Assembly (NCBI RefSeq): GCF_001591665.1
Contig: NZ_BCVI01000033.1
Location: 62,001 to 126,000, forward strand
Length of the DNA stretch: 64,000 bases
DNA from: Neobacillus soli NBRC 102451
GTDB lineage: Bacteria; Bacillota; Bacilli; Bacillales; Cytobacillaceae
Direction: 5' to 3'
A program made the translations under genes and the position numbers. The notes beneath the pieces were generated by a model. It was not told where the DNA came from, did not search any database, and saw only the letters and a program-made list of their open reading frames with translations. Positions 32,950 to 41,836 of the stretch are shown one piece after another (position 1 is the first letter of the stretch; every line of letters begins with the position of its first letter).

Positions 32950-35900
32950 ATGCATAAAATAAAGAAGAAACTTTCTTTCTTCGTTTTAACTGTTCTATTA
33001 TTACAATTGTTTTCACCGATTGCTTCCGCATTTGCAGCGAGTAATCTAACCTCTCCAACGAATATCCGGTTCTCCCTCGATGGGATTGACAATGTTGTAT
33101 TGAGATGGGATGCAGTGAGCGGTGCTTCTGCATATCGAGTGTATGAAATTAAAGGTGAAGAAAAGGTGCAATTAAGTCAAACATCGAACTTAAATCGCTA
33201 TTTTCCAACTGTTTCAGCAGGGACTCACACTTATGCCGTTACAGCGGTTAATAGTGTAGGGGAGTCTCCATTATCAACCTCCATCGATGTTTTGATTAAG
33301 TATCCTGAAATGCAGCCGCCTAACAGTTTGACGTCTACTATCTTTAACGGCAATGATGTTTCATTAAAATGGGCCGCGACTGAGTTTGCAAATGGTTATA
33401 AATTATACGAAGTGAAAAATGGCCAAAGGGAATTACTGGTCACGACAACGACATTAAGTAAATCATTTATCAATGTTTCAGAGGGACAACATATATACGA
33501 ATTGACTTCCTATAATGATAAATACGGAGAATCAAAAGCAAGTTCACTTGTTGTAAATGTTGTGTACCCTGTAATGGCAGCGCCAAGCGGTCTATCTTCC
33601 AATATTTATGATATAAGTAATACTACTTTGAGCTGGAAAGAAGTAGCTTTTGCAGATTCATATAATGTCTATCAATTGGTAGATGGAGAAAGAAAATTCA
33701 TTGCCAACACAATTAATTTAAGACAATTTATAGCGAACATCCCAGAAGGTCAAAATGTTTATGAAGTAACTTCCTATAGTTCTAAATTTGGAGAAGCAAA
33801 AGAAGGAAGCAAAATCAATGTTACCATTGATTATCCAAAGATGCTTCCACCAGATCAAATCTCTTCTTATCTTTATAACGGAAACGACCTAATGCTCATG
33901 TGGGCTTCCGTACAATATGCAAATACGTATAAGGTTTATCAAGTTGATGATGGAAAAAAGGAATTAATTGCTACTACGACAAGTCGTTCATACTATATCA
34001 GTAACCTTCCTGAAAAAGATTACACCTACGAAATCGTTTCTGTCAGTGACCGATTTGGTGAATCTGCACCAAAGGCATATAATGTAACGATTGGTTTCCC
34101 AGAAATGCAAGCTCCCAGAGCTTTATTAACAATGGATACAGCTAATAGTGCGGTGATTAGCTGGTCGTCTGTAGCTTATGCTAGTGAATACGAAGTGTAT
34201 AAATTGATAGATGGGGAGCCTGTATTAATTGGTACAACAACCAAAACTGGTTACTCCGTTAAGGATTTAGCCCAAGGTAAACACGAATACACCATCATCG
34301 CCAAATCCGACCGTTTTGGAAATTCACCTTTTTCAAATGTAGTCGTGGCAGAGGTAAAACCAGTTTTACCTGCTCCAGAAGCAAACAAACCAGAAGTAAA
34401 AGGTGATTCTGTCACGATAACTTGGGAGCCAGTTCCGGAGGCAGACAAGTACAATGTATACAAAGAAGTAGACGGAGAGCGTGTTTTAGTAGGAACAACT
34501 ACTGATCCAACCATTACGGTGGATACTCCAGAAGAAGAAGGCACGCACGAATATATTATCGTTCCGGTTACAAAAGATGGTACTGAATCGATTGACTATG
34601 CAACAGTTGAAGTTGAGATCGACAAACCATCCGATGTTACTGCGCCTGTTACGGTTGCTGATACCAATGAAGAATGGTCAAAAAAGGATGTTTCCGTCAC
34701 TCTTACCGCAACAGATGATGTAAGTGGTGTTAAGAGCACCTATTATTCGATTGATTATAAAGAATTTGTTGAAGGAACCACCCTAACAATTAGTAAAGAG
34801 GGCATTCACACCGTGTCTTTTTACAGCGTAGATAATGCTGGAAACGTTGAGGAAGTTAAAACGGTTGATGTCAAAATCGACAAGGAAGCTCCCGAAACGG
34901 TGATCAATACGAGTGCTTATTGGTATAACAAAGATGTTAATGTGGAATTAACGGCAAAAGATAATCTATCAGGTGTGAAAGCCAGCTATTATTCTATTAA
35001 TGGTTCGGAATTTGTTGAAGGAACAAGCTTTACTTTAGGAAAAGAAGGCGTTCAAACCATTTCTTTCTATAGCATTGACAATGTTGGCAACGTTGAGGAA
35101 GCACAAACGGTTGAAGTGAAAATCGACAAACAGGCACCAAAAACTACTGCCAAAATAAATGATAACAGTATGGTGGAGTTAACAGCGGTTGATGACCTTT
35201 CCGGAGTTCATTCAACTTACTACACCGTAAACGGTTCTGATTTCAAAGAAGGAACAAGCTTTGCGGTTGACCAGGCAGGAGTCAATACGATTACTTTCTA
35301 CAGTATCGACAATGCCGGGAATATGGAAGCTAAGCAGACGATTGAGGTAATAGTAGATAAAACCGCCCCAGTCACTGTAAGTAACGTTGAAGATAAATGG
35401 TACACAAATGCAGTGAACGTTGAGCTGACTGCAAGCGATGATCTTAGCGGCGTAAAAGCCACCTACTATTCGATTGATGGAGCAGAGTTCAGCGAAGGCA
35501 CAAGTTTCACAGTAGAACCAGAAGGAGTTCACACTCTAACTTTCTACAGTGTCGACAACGCCGGAAATATCGAAAGTAAACAGATCACTGAAGTAAAAGT
35601 AGATAAAACTGCGCCATCTACTGTTAGTAACATCGAAGATAGATGGTACACAAATGCAGTAAACGTTGAGCTGACAGCAAGCGATGATCTAAGCGGCGTA
35701 AAAGCAACCTACTATTCAATCGATGGAGCAGAGTTCAGCGAAGGCACAAGCTTTACAATTGAAAAAGAAGGCAGCCACAAGGTCACTTTTTACAGTGTTG
35801 ACAACGCAGGAAATATCGAAAATAAACAGACCACTGAAGTAAAAGTAGATAAAACGGCGCCAACTACTGTAAGCAATATCGAAGATAAATGGTACACAGC

Positions 35901-37011
35901 GGCAGTGAAGGTCGAACTGATAGCAAGTGATGACCTAAGCGGCATAAAAGCCACCTACTATTCGATTGATGGAGCAGAGTTTAGCAAAGGAACAAGCTTC
36001 ACAGTAGAACCAACAGTGGTTCACACAGTTACTTTCTACAGTGTTGACAATGCCGGAAATATCGAAAATAAACGGACCACTGAAATAAAAGCAGATAAAA
36101 CCGCCCCTTCCACTGTAAGCAATATCGAGACTAAATGGTACATAGCGGCAGTGAAGGGCGAGTTGACGGCAAGCGATGATCTAAGCGGCGTAAAAACGAC
36201 CTACTATTCAATCGATGGAGCAAAGTTCAGCGAAGGCACAAGCTTTACAATCGAAAAAGAAGGCATACACTCCGTTACTTTCTATAGTGTTGACCATGCC
36301 GGAAATGTCGAGAACAAGCACACAGTTGAAGTAAAAATGGATAAAACCGCACCAACCATCAAGGCCGATTTCCCAACGGAATATGCGTTAGGGTCAAGCA
36401 TAAACCTTAATTATGTAGCAGCCGACAATCTTTCTGGAATTAAAGAAAGCTTTGTTGAAGTCAATGGAGTGAAAAACACAACCGGAAAAGTTACGTTTAA
36501 CAAACCTGGCATTAACAAGATTAAAATAACCGCCATCGACAATGCCGGACTAAAGACAGTCGTAGAAAAAACAGTTGTAATTTATATCCAAGCTACCATT
36601 GAAGTGACGCCAAAAGTAATCAATTGTAACAATGGGGAGTTTACGGTTAGAGCGACTTTACCTAAAGGATATAGCTTCGCTAAAGTTGACCTATCGACTG
36701 CCACAATCAACAATGTCCATGCTCTTAACAATAGCAAAGGCCTGGAAAACCAAGCGAAAAATGGCCAATTTAAATTTGAACGAGATGATTTTGTTTGGGA
36801 TGAGAAAGAAGAGCGCCTAGTATTCCGAGCAATAGTTGATGGTGTTCCTGTCGTTGGAAGCACCACCGTCGAAGTGATAAATAATCAAAAAAATAAGAAC
36901 AAAGACGATTGCAAAGAGAAAGGCAAAAATCAGCAAAATGCTCCGAAAAAAGACTGTGATCAGGGCTTGCTTTCCTGGTTAGAGCAGCTATTAAAAATGA
37001 TTATGCATTAA
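32950..37011 (+). CDS. Giant secreted repeat protein (Fn3-like and OmpL47-like repeats)
   Basis: A 1353-residue exported protein. Signal peptide to about residue 30 (IASAFAA^SN). Residues ~35-555 hold about six Fn3-like units of ~88 residues (marks such as SLKWAATEFANGYKLYEV). Residues ~564-1130 hold seven OmpL47-type beta units: six of exactly 82 residues and one of 77, each with TAPxTVSN, WY, DDLSGVKATYYSIDGAEF and SVDNAGN motifs. An eighth, diverged unit follows (~1133-1215). The last ~135 residues form a separate domain ending in a Lys/Asn/Cys-rich linker and an amphipathic helix. No LPXTG or SLH anchor is seen. It lies between hag and the flagellar glucosaminidase. An adhesin or filament-associated surface protein is a guess from position. 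Confidence 0.85.
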   Translation: MHKIKKKLSFFVLTVLLLQLFSPIASAFAASNLTSPTNIRFSLDGIDNVVLRWDAVSGASAYRVYEIKGEEKVQLSQTSNLNRYFPTVSAGTHTYAVTAVNSVGESPLSTSIDVLIKYPEMQPPNSLTSTIFNGNDVSLKWAATEFANGYKLYEVKNGQRELLVTTTTLSKSFINVSEGQHIYELTSYNDKYGESKASSLVVNVVYPVMAAPSGLSSNIYDISNTTLSWKEVAFADSYNVYQLVDGERKFIANTINLRQFIANIPEGQNVYEVTSYSSKFGEAKEGSKINVTIDYPKMLPPDQISSYLYNGNDLMLMWASVQYANTYKVYQVDDGKKELIATTTSRSYYISNLPEKDYTYEIVSVSDRFGESAPKAYNVTIGFPEMQAPRALLTMDTANSAVISWSSVAYASEYEVYKLIDGEPVLIGTTTKTGYSVKDLAQGKHEYTIIAKSDRFGNSPFSNVVVAEVKPVLPAPEANKPEVKGDSVTITWEPVPEADKYNVYKEVDGERVLVGTTTDPTITVDTPEEEGTHEYIIVPVTKDGTESIDYATVEVEIDKPSDVTAPVTVADTNEEWSKKDVSVTLTATDDVSGVKSTYYSIDYKEFVEGTTLTISKEGIHTVSFYSVDNAGNVEEVKTVDVKIDKEAPETVINTSAYWYNKDVNVELTAKDNLSGVKASYYSINGSEFVEGTSFTLGKEGVQTISFYSIDNVGNVEEAQTVEVKIDKQAPKTTAKINDNSMVELTAVDDLSGVHSTYYTVNGSDFKEGTSFAVDQAGVNTITFYSIDNAGNMEAKQTIEVIVDKTAPVTVSNVEDKWYTNAVNVELTASDDLSGVKATYYSIDGAEFSEGTSFTVEPEGVHTLTFYSVDNAGNIESKQITEVKVDKTAPSTVSNIEDRWYTNAVNVELTASDDLSGVKATYYSIDGAEFSEGTSFTIEKEGSHKVTFYSVDNAGNIENKQTTEVKVDKTAPTTVSNIEDKWYTAAVKVELIASDDLSGIKATYYSIDGAEFSKGTSFTVEPTVVHTVTFYSVDNAGNIENKRTTEIKADKTAPSTVSNIETKWYIAAVKGELTASDDLSGVKTTYYSIDGAKFSEGTSFTIEKEGIHSVTFYSVDHAGNVENKHTVEVKMDKTAPTIKADFPTEYALGSSINLNYVAADNLSGIKESFVEVNGVKNTTGKVTFNKPGINKIKITAIDNAGLKTVVEKTVVIYIQATIEVTPKVINCNNGEFTVRATLPKGYSFAKVDLSTATINNVHALNNSKGLENQAKNGQFKFERDDFVWDEKEERLVFRAIVDGVPVVGSTTVEVINNQKNKNKDDCKEKGKNQQNAPKKDCDQGLLSWLEQLLKMIMH
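34639..36345 (+). repeat. Seven tandem 246-bp coding repeats
   Basis: Repeat starts (the Ala-Pro codons) fall at 34639, 34885, 35131, 35362, 35608, 35854 and 36100, i.e. 246 bp apart, except the third, which is 15 bp shorter. Units 4-7 are highly similar at DNA level, suggesting recent duplication or gene conversion. Confidence 0.85.
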
Positions 37012-37016
37012 AAAAA

Positions 37017-37054
37017 GAGGATGTCCTAAAAAGCGCTGCTTTTGGGACATCCTC
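37017..37054. terminator. Two-way terminator after the giant repeat protein
   Basis: GAGGATGTCC..AAAAAGC pairs with GCTTTTGGGACATCCTC; A-run before and T-rich stretch after. It lies between the rightward repeat-protein gene and the leftward glucosaminidase gene. Confidence 0.78.
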
Positions 37055-37074
37055 ATCCTGTTTTGGTTTTCTTT

Positions 37075-37746
37075 TTACAAAAAGGAACCAAAGAAATTGT
37101 TAACGCCTTTTACCCAGTGATTATTTAACCCGGTTGGGTCATTATCAGCGCCAACAGGTGCGTATTTGGCACCTATTTTAGCAATCGTATCCAGTCCTTT
37201 AGCTAAATAATTTTGGCTTAAATTCCTAGCCATATCAAAAATACTTTCTTCAATAGAATCGTACCGACGCAAACCGTTTTTGCCCATCATGCCGGCGATA
37301 TTATTCTTTTCATGTGCCGCCCGGGACGTGCCATTTCCTGTTTCGTGCATCGCTATGGAGGCGAGCAGGTTCGGATTAATATTATACTTTCTGCCCGCTT
37401 CGATAAACTGTTCACCCAGATTGCTTAATTTGCCTTTAAGAGTCGAATTCAATTTGTCTAAAGAAGACCCTGAAAACTCCAAGCTCCTGTTGGTGTCTAA
37501 TAAATGGGAATAGTCCTTTATGTTAGCAAGGATTGGAGAGGTGCCAGCTAGAAAACTCCCATTTAAAAGTTGTGTTTGAGGCAGATTGGACGATTCTTTT
37601 TCAAGTAAGACAGCTTGTAAAATTGATTGGAAAAAATCTCCCCCGGAAATTTGCGAATTCGCACTATCCAACTTAGGGAAATGAGCCGATATAGTAAGTA
37701 GTGCCATATTTTTAAACCAATCTGATGAAACGGGACCTATACTCAT
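37075..37746 (-). CDS. Flagellar glucosaminidase (FlgJ C-domain-like), no signal peptide
   Basis: A 223-residue peptidoglycan hydrolase. The last ~130 residues match the glucosaminidase (GH73-type) domain: EAGRKYNINPNLLASIAMHE with the catalytic glutamate in MHETGNG, then NNIAGMMGKNG, RYDSIEESIFDMARNLSQNY and the closing NNHWVKGVNNFF. The first ~90 residues lack any signal peptide, as in FlgJ, which is exported by the flagellar apparatus to open the wall for the rod. Its place inside the island supports the same use. ATG at 37746 with CAGGAG upstream. Export route is inferred. Confidence 0.82.
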   Translation of the reverse strand: MSIGPVSSDWFKNMALLTISAHFPKLDSANSQISGGDFFQSILQAVLLEKESSNLPQTQLLNGSFLAGTSPILANIKDYSHLLDTNRSLEFSGSSLDKLNSTLKGKLSNLGEQFIEAGRKYNINPNLLASIAMHETGNGTSRAAHEKNNIAGMMGKNGLRRYDSIEESIFDMARNLSQNYLAKGLDTIAKIGAKYAPVGADNDPTGLNNHWVKGVNNFFGSFL

Positions 37747-37882
37747 AGTTTGATACTCCTGTAGTAAGACATCTTTTCTACTATTTTACTCTTTTTCTAA
37801 TATTGGGTAAATCCCATCGGAATACTTTATTAAAATTTGTTATAAAAAATCATCCATCCTTTACTTGAAAGGAGCATCATTT

Positions 37883-39013
37883 GTGATTTCATCGGCCTCC
37901 TTGCAACCTACACAACAAAAAATACCTGATAAAGACAGCAGCAGTAAACAAGGTGGACAGTCTGCAACCGCATTTTTGGAGTTGCTGAATGAGTTAATAC
38001 AAGAGAACAATCAGGATTCACCCCATGATTTACTAGCCATGGTGAATACCTTGTTTCAAACAATTAGTGAGCAGAGCAATCAACCTGAAACATTCGTTAA
38101 TCAGAAAAATAACGAAGAAGAGACACCTAATAAAGAGCCGCAGACAAGAGATGATATGATTTCGTTTATTAGTTTATTGTTTAAAAACGAGATCGACCGA
38201 AACGATCCATCATTTGCTCAATTAGAAAAACAACTACAAAACATCGATCCAAATAAAGCGACACTTGCTCAATTAGAAAAAGTATTTTCTAAAAAGAATC
38301 AACAAGAAACCATCACCTTTGAAAAAATCGCAAAGCTGCTAGCAGAAGTGGCTACACCAGGTAAAGAAGGAATACCAACAGTTCAACATGGGCAAAAAGC
38401 GGTTGAGGATTCGTTCAAATTTAAGCTAACCGAAAATAGCCCAGTGCCTGATTTTGATTTCCAACGACAATTTGAGGGAAAAGAAGTAATCTTTCAATCA
38501 TTTCAACCTAACGGCGCAGCCTCAGCAGTGGGAAAAAGTGAACAGGCACAGTTACCGAAGGTTTCGGTTCAGCAGTTTTTCTCCGAAGTCATCGACTTAG
38601 TCAAGAATCAAGCGAGCCTTAAAAAGGCATCAGAATTCATTGAAGCGAAGTTCTCGCTAACACCTGAAAAGCTTGGCGACATCGATGTGAAATTGTCGAT
38701 CCATAAAGGACAAGTATTCGCACATTTTACGGCAGAAACATTGATTGGCAAAGAGACATTAGAATCGCAAATTTCCTTATTGCGGTCGTCGCTTACGCAG
38801 CAAGGATTCCAGGTCGATAAAATAGAGGTATCGCTAGCTGGACAAGGATTACAGCATTCCTTCTCACAGCAGGAAGAAAAATCACGGCAGGAGCAATCCC
38901 AGCAGCGGTTTTCGAAAAAGAAAATTAGTGCCGAGGATTTTTATCAAAGCCATTCGACGATTGAAGAGTACCATCACAGTCAAACAGAAAACACCATCAA
39001 TATTCTTGCTTAA
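37883..39013 (+). CDS. fliK: Hook-length control protein FliK
   Basis: A 376-residue protein with a Gln/Asn-rich, weakly conserved N-terminal ruler part and the conserved FliK C-terminal domain at about 250-345 (KFSLTPEKLGDIDVKLSIHK, then LRSSLTQQGFQVDKIEVSLA). FliK measures the hook and switches FlhB specificity. GTG at 37883 is chosen because AAAGGAG lies 8 bases before it; the open frame itself begins at a TTG at 37865 inside that site. First gene of fliK-flgD-flgE-fliM-fliN. Confidence 0.88.
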   Translation: MISSASLQPTQQKIPDKDSSSKQGGQSATAFLELLNELIQENNQDSPHDLLAMVNTLFQTISEQSNQPETFVNQKNNEEETPNKEPQTRDDMISFISLLFKNEIDRNDPSFAQLEKQLQNIDPNKATLAQLEKVFSKKNQQETITFEKIAKLLAEVATPGKEGIPTVQHGQKAVEDSFKFKLTENSPVPDFDFQRQFEGKEVIFQSFQPNGAASAVGKSEQAQLPKVSVQQFFSEVIDLVKNQASLKKASEFIEAKFSLTPEKLGDIDVKLSIHKGQVFAHFTAETLIGKETLESQISLLRSSLTQQGFQVDKIEVSLAGQGLQHSFSQQEEKSRQEQSQQRFSKKKISAEDFYQSHSTIEEYHHSQTENTINILA

Positions 39014-39028
39014 AAGGGGGAAATTCCT

Positions 39029-39454
39029 TTGACATCGATTAATTCCGTGAATAGGACAACGAGCACTGCACCAACGAAGCAACAGAGCCAATTAGACAAA
39101 GATCTTTTCCTTCGTATTTTAACAACACAATTACGAAATCAAGATCCAACCCAGCCGATGGAAGATCGTGAGATGATTGCCCAACTGGCACAATTTAGTT
39201 CTCTTGAACAAATTTCTAACTTAAATCAAGCGTTTACGCAATTCGTCAATAGCCGGCAGGTGGATATTAGTCAATATTCAGCGATGATGAATAAGGAAGT
39301 TTCGTGGACCGATGAAGTGACCGGCCAGAAAGAGGCTGGAGTGGTTAAAGGGATTGTCAAAAAGGATAATCAATTCTTTTATCTAGTAAATGAAGAAGAG
39401 ATTCCTGTTGGGAATATTATTTCCGCTAATGAACGACCATCGCAAAGCGAATAA
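39029..39454 (+). CDS. flgD: Hook-capping protein FlgD (short form)
   Basis: A 141-residue protein with the FlgD N-terminal domain: LDKDLFLRILTTQLRNQDPT and DREMIAQLAQFSSLEQISNL. Like B. subtilis FlgD it is short and lacks the Ig-like extension of enterobacterial FlgD. It scaffolds hook assembly. TTG start at 39029, 8 bases after AAAGGGGGA. Confidence 0.93.
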   Translation: MTSINSVNRTTSTAPTKQQSQLDKDLFLRILTTQLRNQDPTQPMEDREMIAQLAQFSSLEQISNLNQAFTQFVNSRQVDISQYSAMMNKEVSWTDEVTGQKEAGVVKGIVKKDNQFFYLVNEEEIPVGNIISANERPSQSE

Positions 39455-39474
39455 AAAACCAGGAGGTAACAAAA

Positions 39475-40302
39475 ATGCTGCGTTCTTTAAATTCAAGTGT
39501 ATCTGGGATGAAAGCGTTCCAAAATAAATTAGATGTCATTGGTAACAATATTGCGAACGTAAATACCATCGGTTTCAAAAAAAGCAGGATTATGTTTCAG
39601 GATGTATTAAGTCAAACGGTGCGCGGAAGTTCGACACCTAATGGGAATGCAGGAGGAACCAATCCCGTTCAGATTGGCTTAGGTGTGAAAACAGCATCTG
39701 TTGATACCATTCACACACCCGGCAGCCCGACCACCACTAATTTATCTTCTGATTTATATATTGACGGAAATGGTTATTTCGTCGTTCAAAACGACAGTGG
39801 TTCGAAATATCTGACTAGAGCAGGGAACTTTGACCGTGATGCAAAGGGCGACCTCGTGACCCCACAAGGATTTAAAGTCCTCGGTTTTGATGCTACTACG
39901 GACCAATTGGGGCCAATCAACATTGATTCTGATTTGTACGTTTCCTACACAATCGATTTTAATGGGGTCGTTAGAGGAGTAGCGGCAGATGGTACGTCTA
40001 CCGACATTGCTACAATCGGGACATCGGTAGTGTCAAATCCAGCCGGGTTGAAAAAAGTGGGCGGTTCTATGTATGAATTAACTGGAAATGCGGACATTGT
40101 AACCAATGTAGATAATCTGATCAGTAAACGTCAAGATAATAAAGCCGGTCAAATTGTCTCCGGTCAGCTTGAGATGTCCAATGTGGATCTCTCAGAAGAG
40201 ATAACCGAAATGATTATCGCGCAGCGCGGTTTTCAAGCCAATGCCAAAGTCATTACCGTATCAGATTCTATTTTAGAAGAACTGGTGAATTTAAAAAGAT
40301 AA
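39475..40302 (+). CDS. flgE: Flagellar hook protein FlgE
   Basis: A 275-residue axial protein. MLRSLNSSVSGMKAFQNKLD, IGNNIANVNTIGFKKSRIMF and the C-terminal ITEMIIAQRGFQANAKVITV are typical of the short Bacillus hook protein (about 264 residues in B. subtilis). It forms the hook capped by FlgD. AGGAGG before ATG 39475; 20 bp after flgD. Confidence 0.92.
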   Translation: MLRSLNSSVSGMKAFQNKLDVIGNNIANVNTIGFKKSRIMFQDVLSQTVRGSSTPNGNAGGTNPVQIGLGVKTASVDTIHTPGSPTTTNLSSDLYIDGNGYFVVQNDSGSKYLTRAGNFDRDAKGDLVTPQGFKVLGFDATTDQLGPINIDSDLYVSYTIDFNGVVRGVAADGTSTDIATIGTSVVSNPAGLKKVGGSMYELTGNADIVTNVDNLISKRQDNKAGQIVSGQLEMSNVDLSEEITEMIIAQRGFQANAKVITVSDSILEELVNLKR

Positions 40303-40425
40303 ATAGAAAAGTAGCAGCTTAAAATAAAATTGTTGCTAGACCGTGATCAAATAGAAGTGTTAGTATTTAAAGGGAAAGTAGACCACTTTCCCTTTAGACG
40401 ATTTTACGGCGGTGAGGAAAACATA

Positions 40426-41346
40426 ATGAAACTATATGAAAATAACAATGACGTGAAAGTATATGATTTTAAAAAAGCGCTTCGTTTGTCAATGGAACAA
40501 GTTCGCGTTTTAACAAGAATTCATGATAATTTTGCCTATCAATTGGCTTCCTCCATTTCTACTCAATTAAGGACGATTGTTCAAGTAGAAGTGGTGTCTG
40601 TTAATCAAATGATCTACGAAGAGTTCATTCGCCAACTTTCACCATTTACTATTTTAAACATTTTTGAGACCCCGGAAAAAGGCCGAATGATTATGGAATT
40701 AAAGTCGCAAATGGCATTTGCTATTATTGACCGCTTATTAGGGGGCCGGGATGAGCCTATTTTCGATAAGGAAAAAACAACGTTAACACAAATAGAAAAT
40801 AAAATTCTCCATAACCTTTTTGAGGGTTTTGTGGAAAATTTAAAAAGATCATGGAAAGATTTAATGAATGTAAATTTGACTGTGGTTGAAATTGAAACCA
40901 ATCCGCAATTCTTACAAGTAGCGATACCGAATGAAACCGTCATTGTGATTGCATTTACTATCAAAATCGGTGAGATAACTGAACTTATGCATATTTGCAT
41001 ACCGTATATTATTCTAGAGCCATTCCTGCCTAAATTATCATCCTATCAATTATTTGCAACCCGTAATAAAACCAATAATCCTAAGGAATCAAATTTGTTA
41101 AAATCAAAACTACAGGAACTTGAAATCCCGTTAAAAGTAGAGTTAGGGCGTTCAACCGTTTCAATTGAAGAGTTCTTATCGTTGAATGTAGGGGATATCG
41201 TCCAGCTTGATCAACTTTTTGAGGAACCATTAAAGGCTATGGTTGGTAAAGATGTGAGATTCTTAGTCAAACCAGGCGTGAAAAAGACACGGCTAGCGGC
41301 AGAAATAGAAACTGTTTTCGAAAAAGAGGTTAATAGAGATGAGTAA
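40426..41346 (+). CDS. fliM: Flagellar switch protein FliM
   Basis: C-ring protein: middle domain [42 protein letters not shown] and a SpoA-type C-terminal domain ([20 protein letters not shown]). The ATG at 40426 has GGTGAGG 8 bases upstream and gives 306 residues. The frame is open upstream to a TTG at 40330 without a ribosome site. That extension contains LLDRDQIEVLVF, which looks like an eroded LSQxEIDALL CheY-binding motif. With the ATG start FliM would lack that motif. The stop overlaps the fliN start. Confidence 0.88.
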   Translation: MKLYENNNDVKVYDFKKALRLSMEQVRVLTRIHDNFAYQLASSISTQLRTIVQVEVVSVNQMIYEEFIRQLSPFTILNIFETPEKGRMIMELKSQMAFAIIDRLLGGRDEPIFDKEKTTLTQIENKILHNLFEGFVENLKRSWKDLMNVNLTVVEIETNPQFLQVAIPNETVIVIAFTIKIGEITELMHICIPYIILEPFLPKLSSYQLFATRNKTNNPKESNLLKSKLQELEIPLKVELGRSTVSIEEFLSLNVGDIVQLDQLFEEPLKAMVGKDVRFLVKPGVKKTRLAAEIETVFEKEVNRDE

Positions 41347-41710
41347 TGATGGGAAAATTTCAAAAGAAGAATTAGAAGCGTTATTAGGAGAAAAGGAAGA
41401 GGAAACCACCCCCTTTCTATTTAAAGATTTAGAGGAGAAGCCCCTCAAAGAGGATGGAGAAGATTCCCTCAATTTAAACCTGCTAATGGATATTAATTTA
41501 GAGATTGTCGTGGAATTAGGGAGAACAAAGAAGAAAATTAATGAAATATTAGAGCTATCACAGGGTTCGATTATCGAATTGGACCGTGTGTCCGGGGAAC
41601 CAGTGGATTTATTAATCAACGGAAAAGTGGTCGCCAAAGGCGAGGTCGTCGTCATTGACGAATACTTTGGGATTCGAATTACGGAAATCATTAATAAGAC
41701 CATCAATTAA
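41339..41710 (+). CDS. fliN: Switch protein FliN with N-terminal EIDALL-like motif
   Basis: A 123-residue protein: N-terminal [14 protein letters not shown] resembles the CheY-binding EIDALL motif normally on FliM or FliY, then an acidic linker, then a SpoA domain (about 50-120, [20 protein letters not shown] and [16 protein letters not shown]). It lacks the CheC-type phosphatase domains of FliY. It overlaps fliM by 8 bases. A second FliN is encoded at 50824-51177. Confidence 0.88.
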   Translation: MSNDGKISKEELEALLGEKEEETTPFLFKDLEEKPLKEDGEDSLNLNLLMDINLEIVVELGRTKKKINEILELSQGSIIELDRVSGEPVDLLINGKVVAKGEVVVIDEYFGIRITEIINKTIN

Positions 41711-41760
41711 TGGAAAGGAAGGGCTAATTCGCAAGAAATTAGCCTTTCCTTTCCATTTTT
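41711..41760 (+). terminator. Terminator after fliN
   Basis: TGGAAAGGAAGGGCTAATT against AAATTAGCCTTTCCTTTCCA, one G-T pair, then TTTTT; closes the fliK-fliN unit. Confidence 0.88.
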
Positions 41761-41836
41761 TCTAGCATTCAACGTTTGTTGTTAAAATGCCGTTATCCCT
41801 TATTAAATACTTTAATCAGGTTCGGAGGATGGCAGG

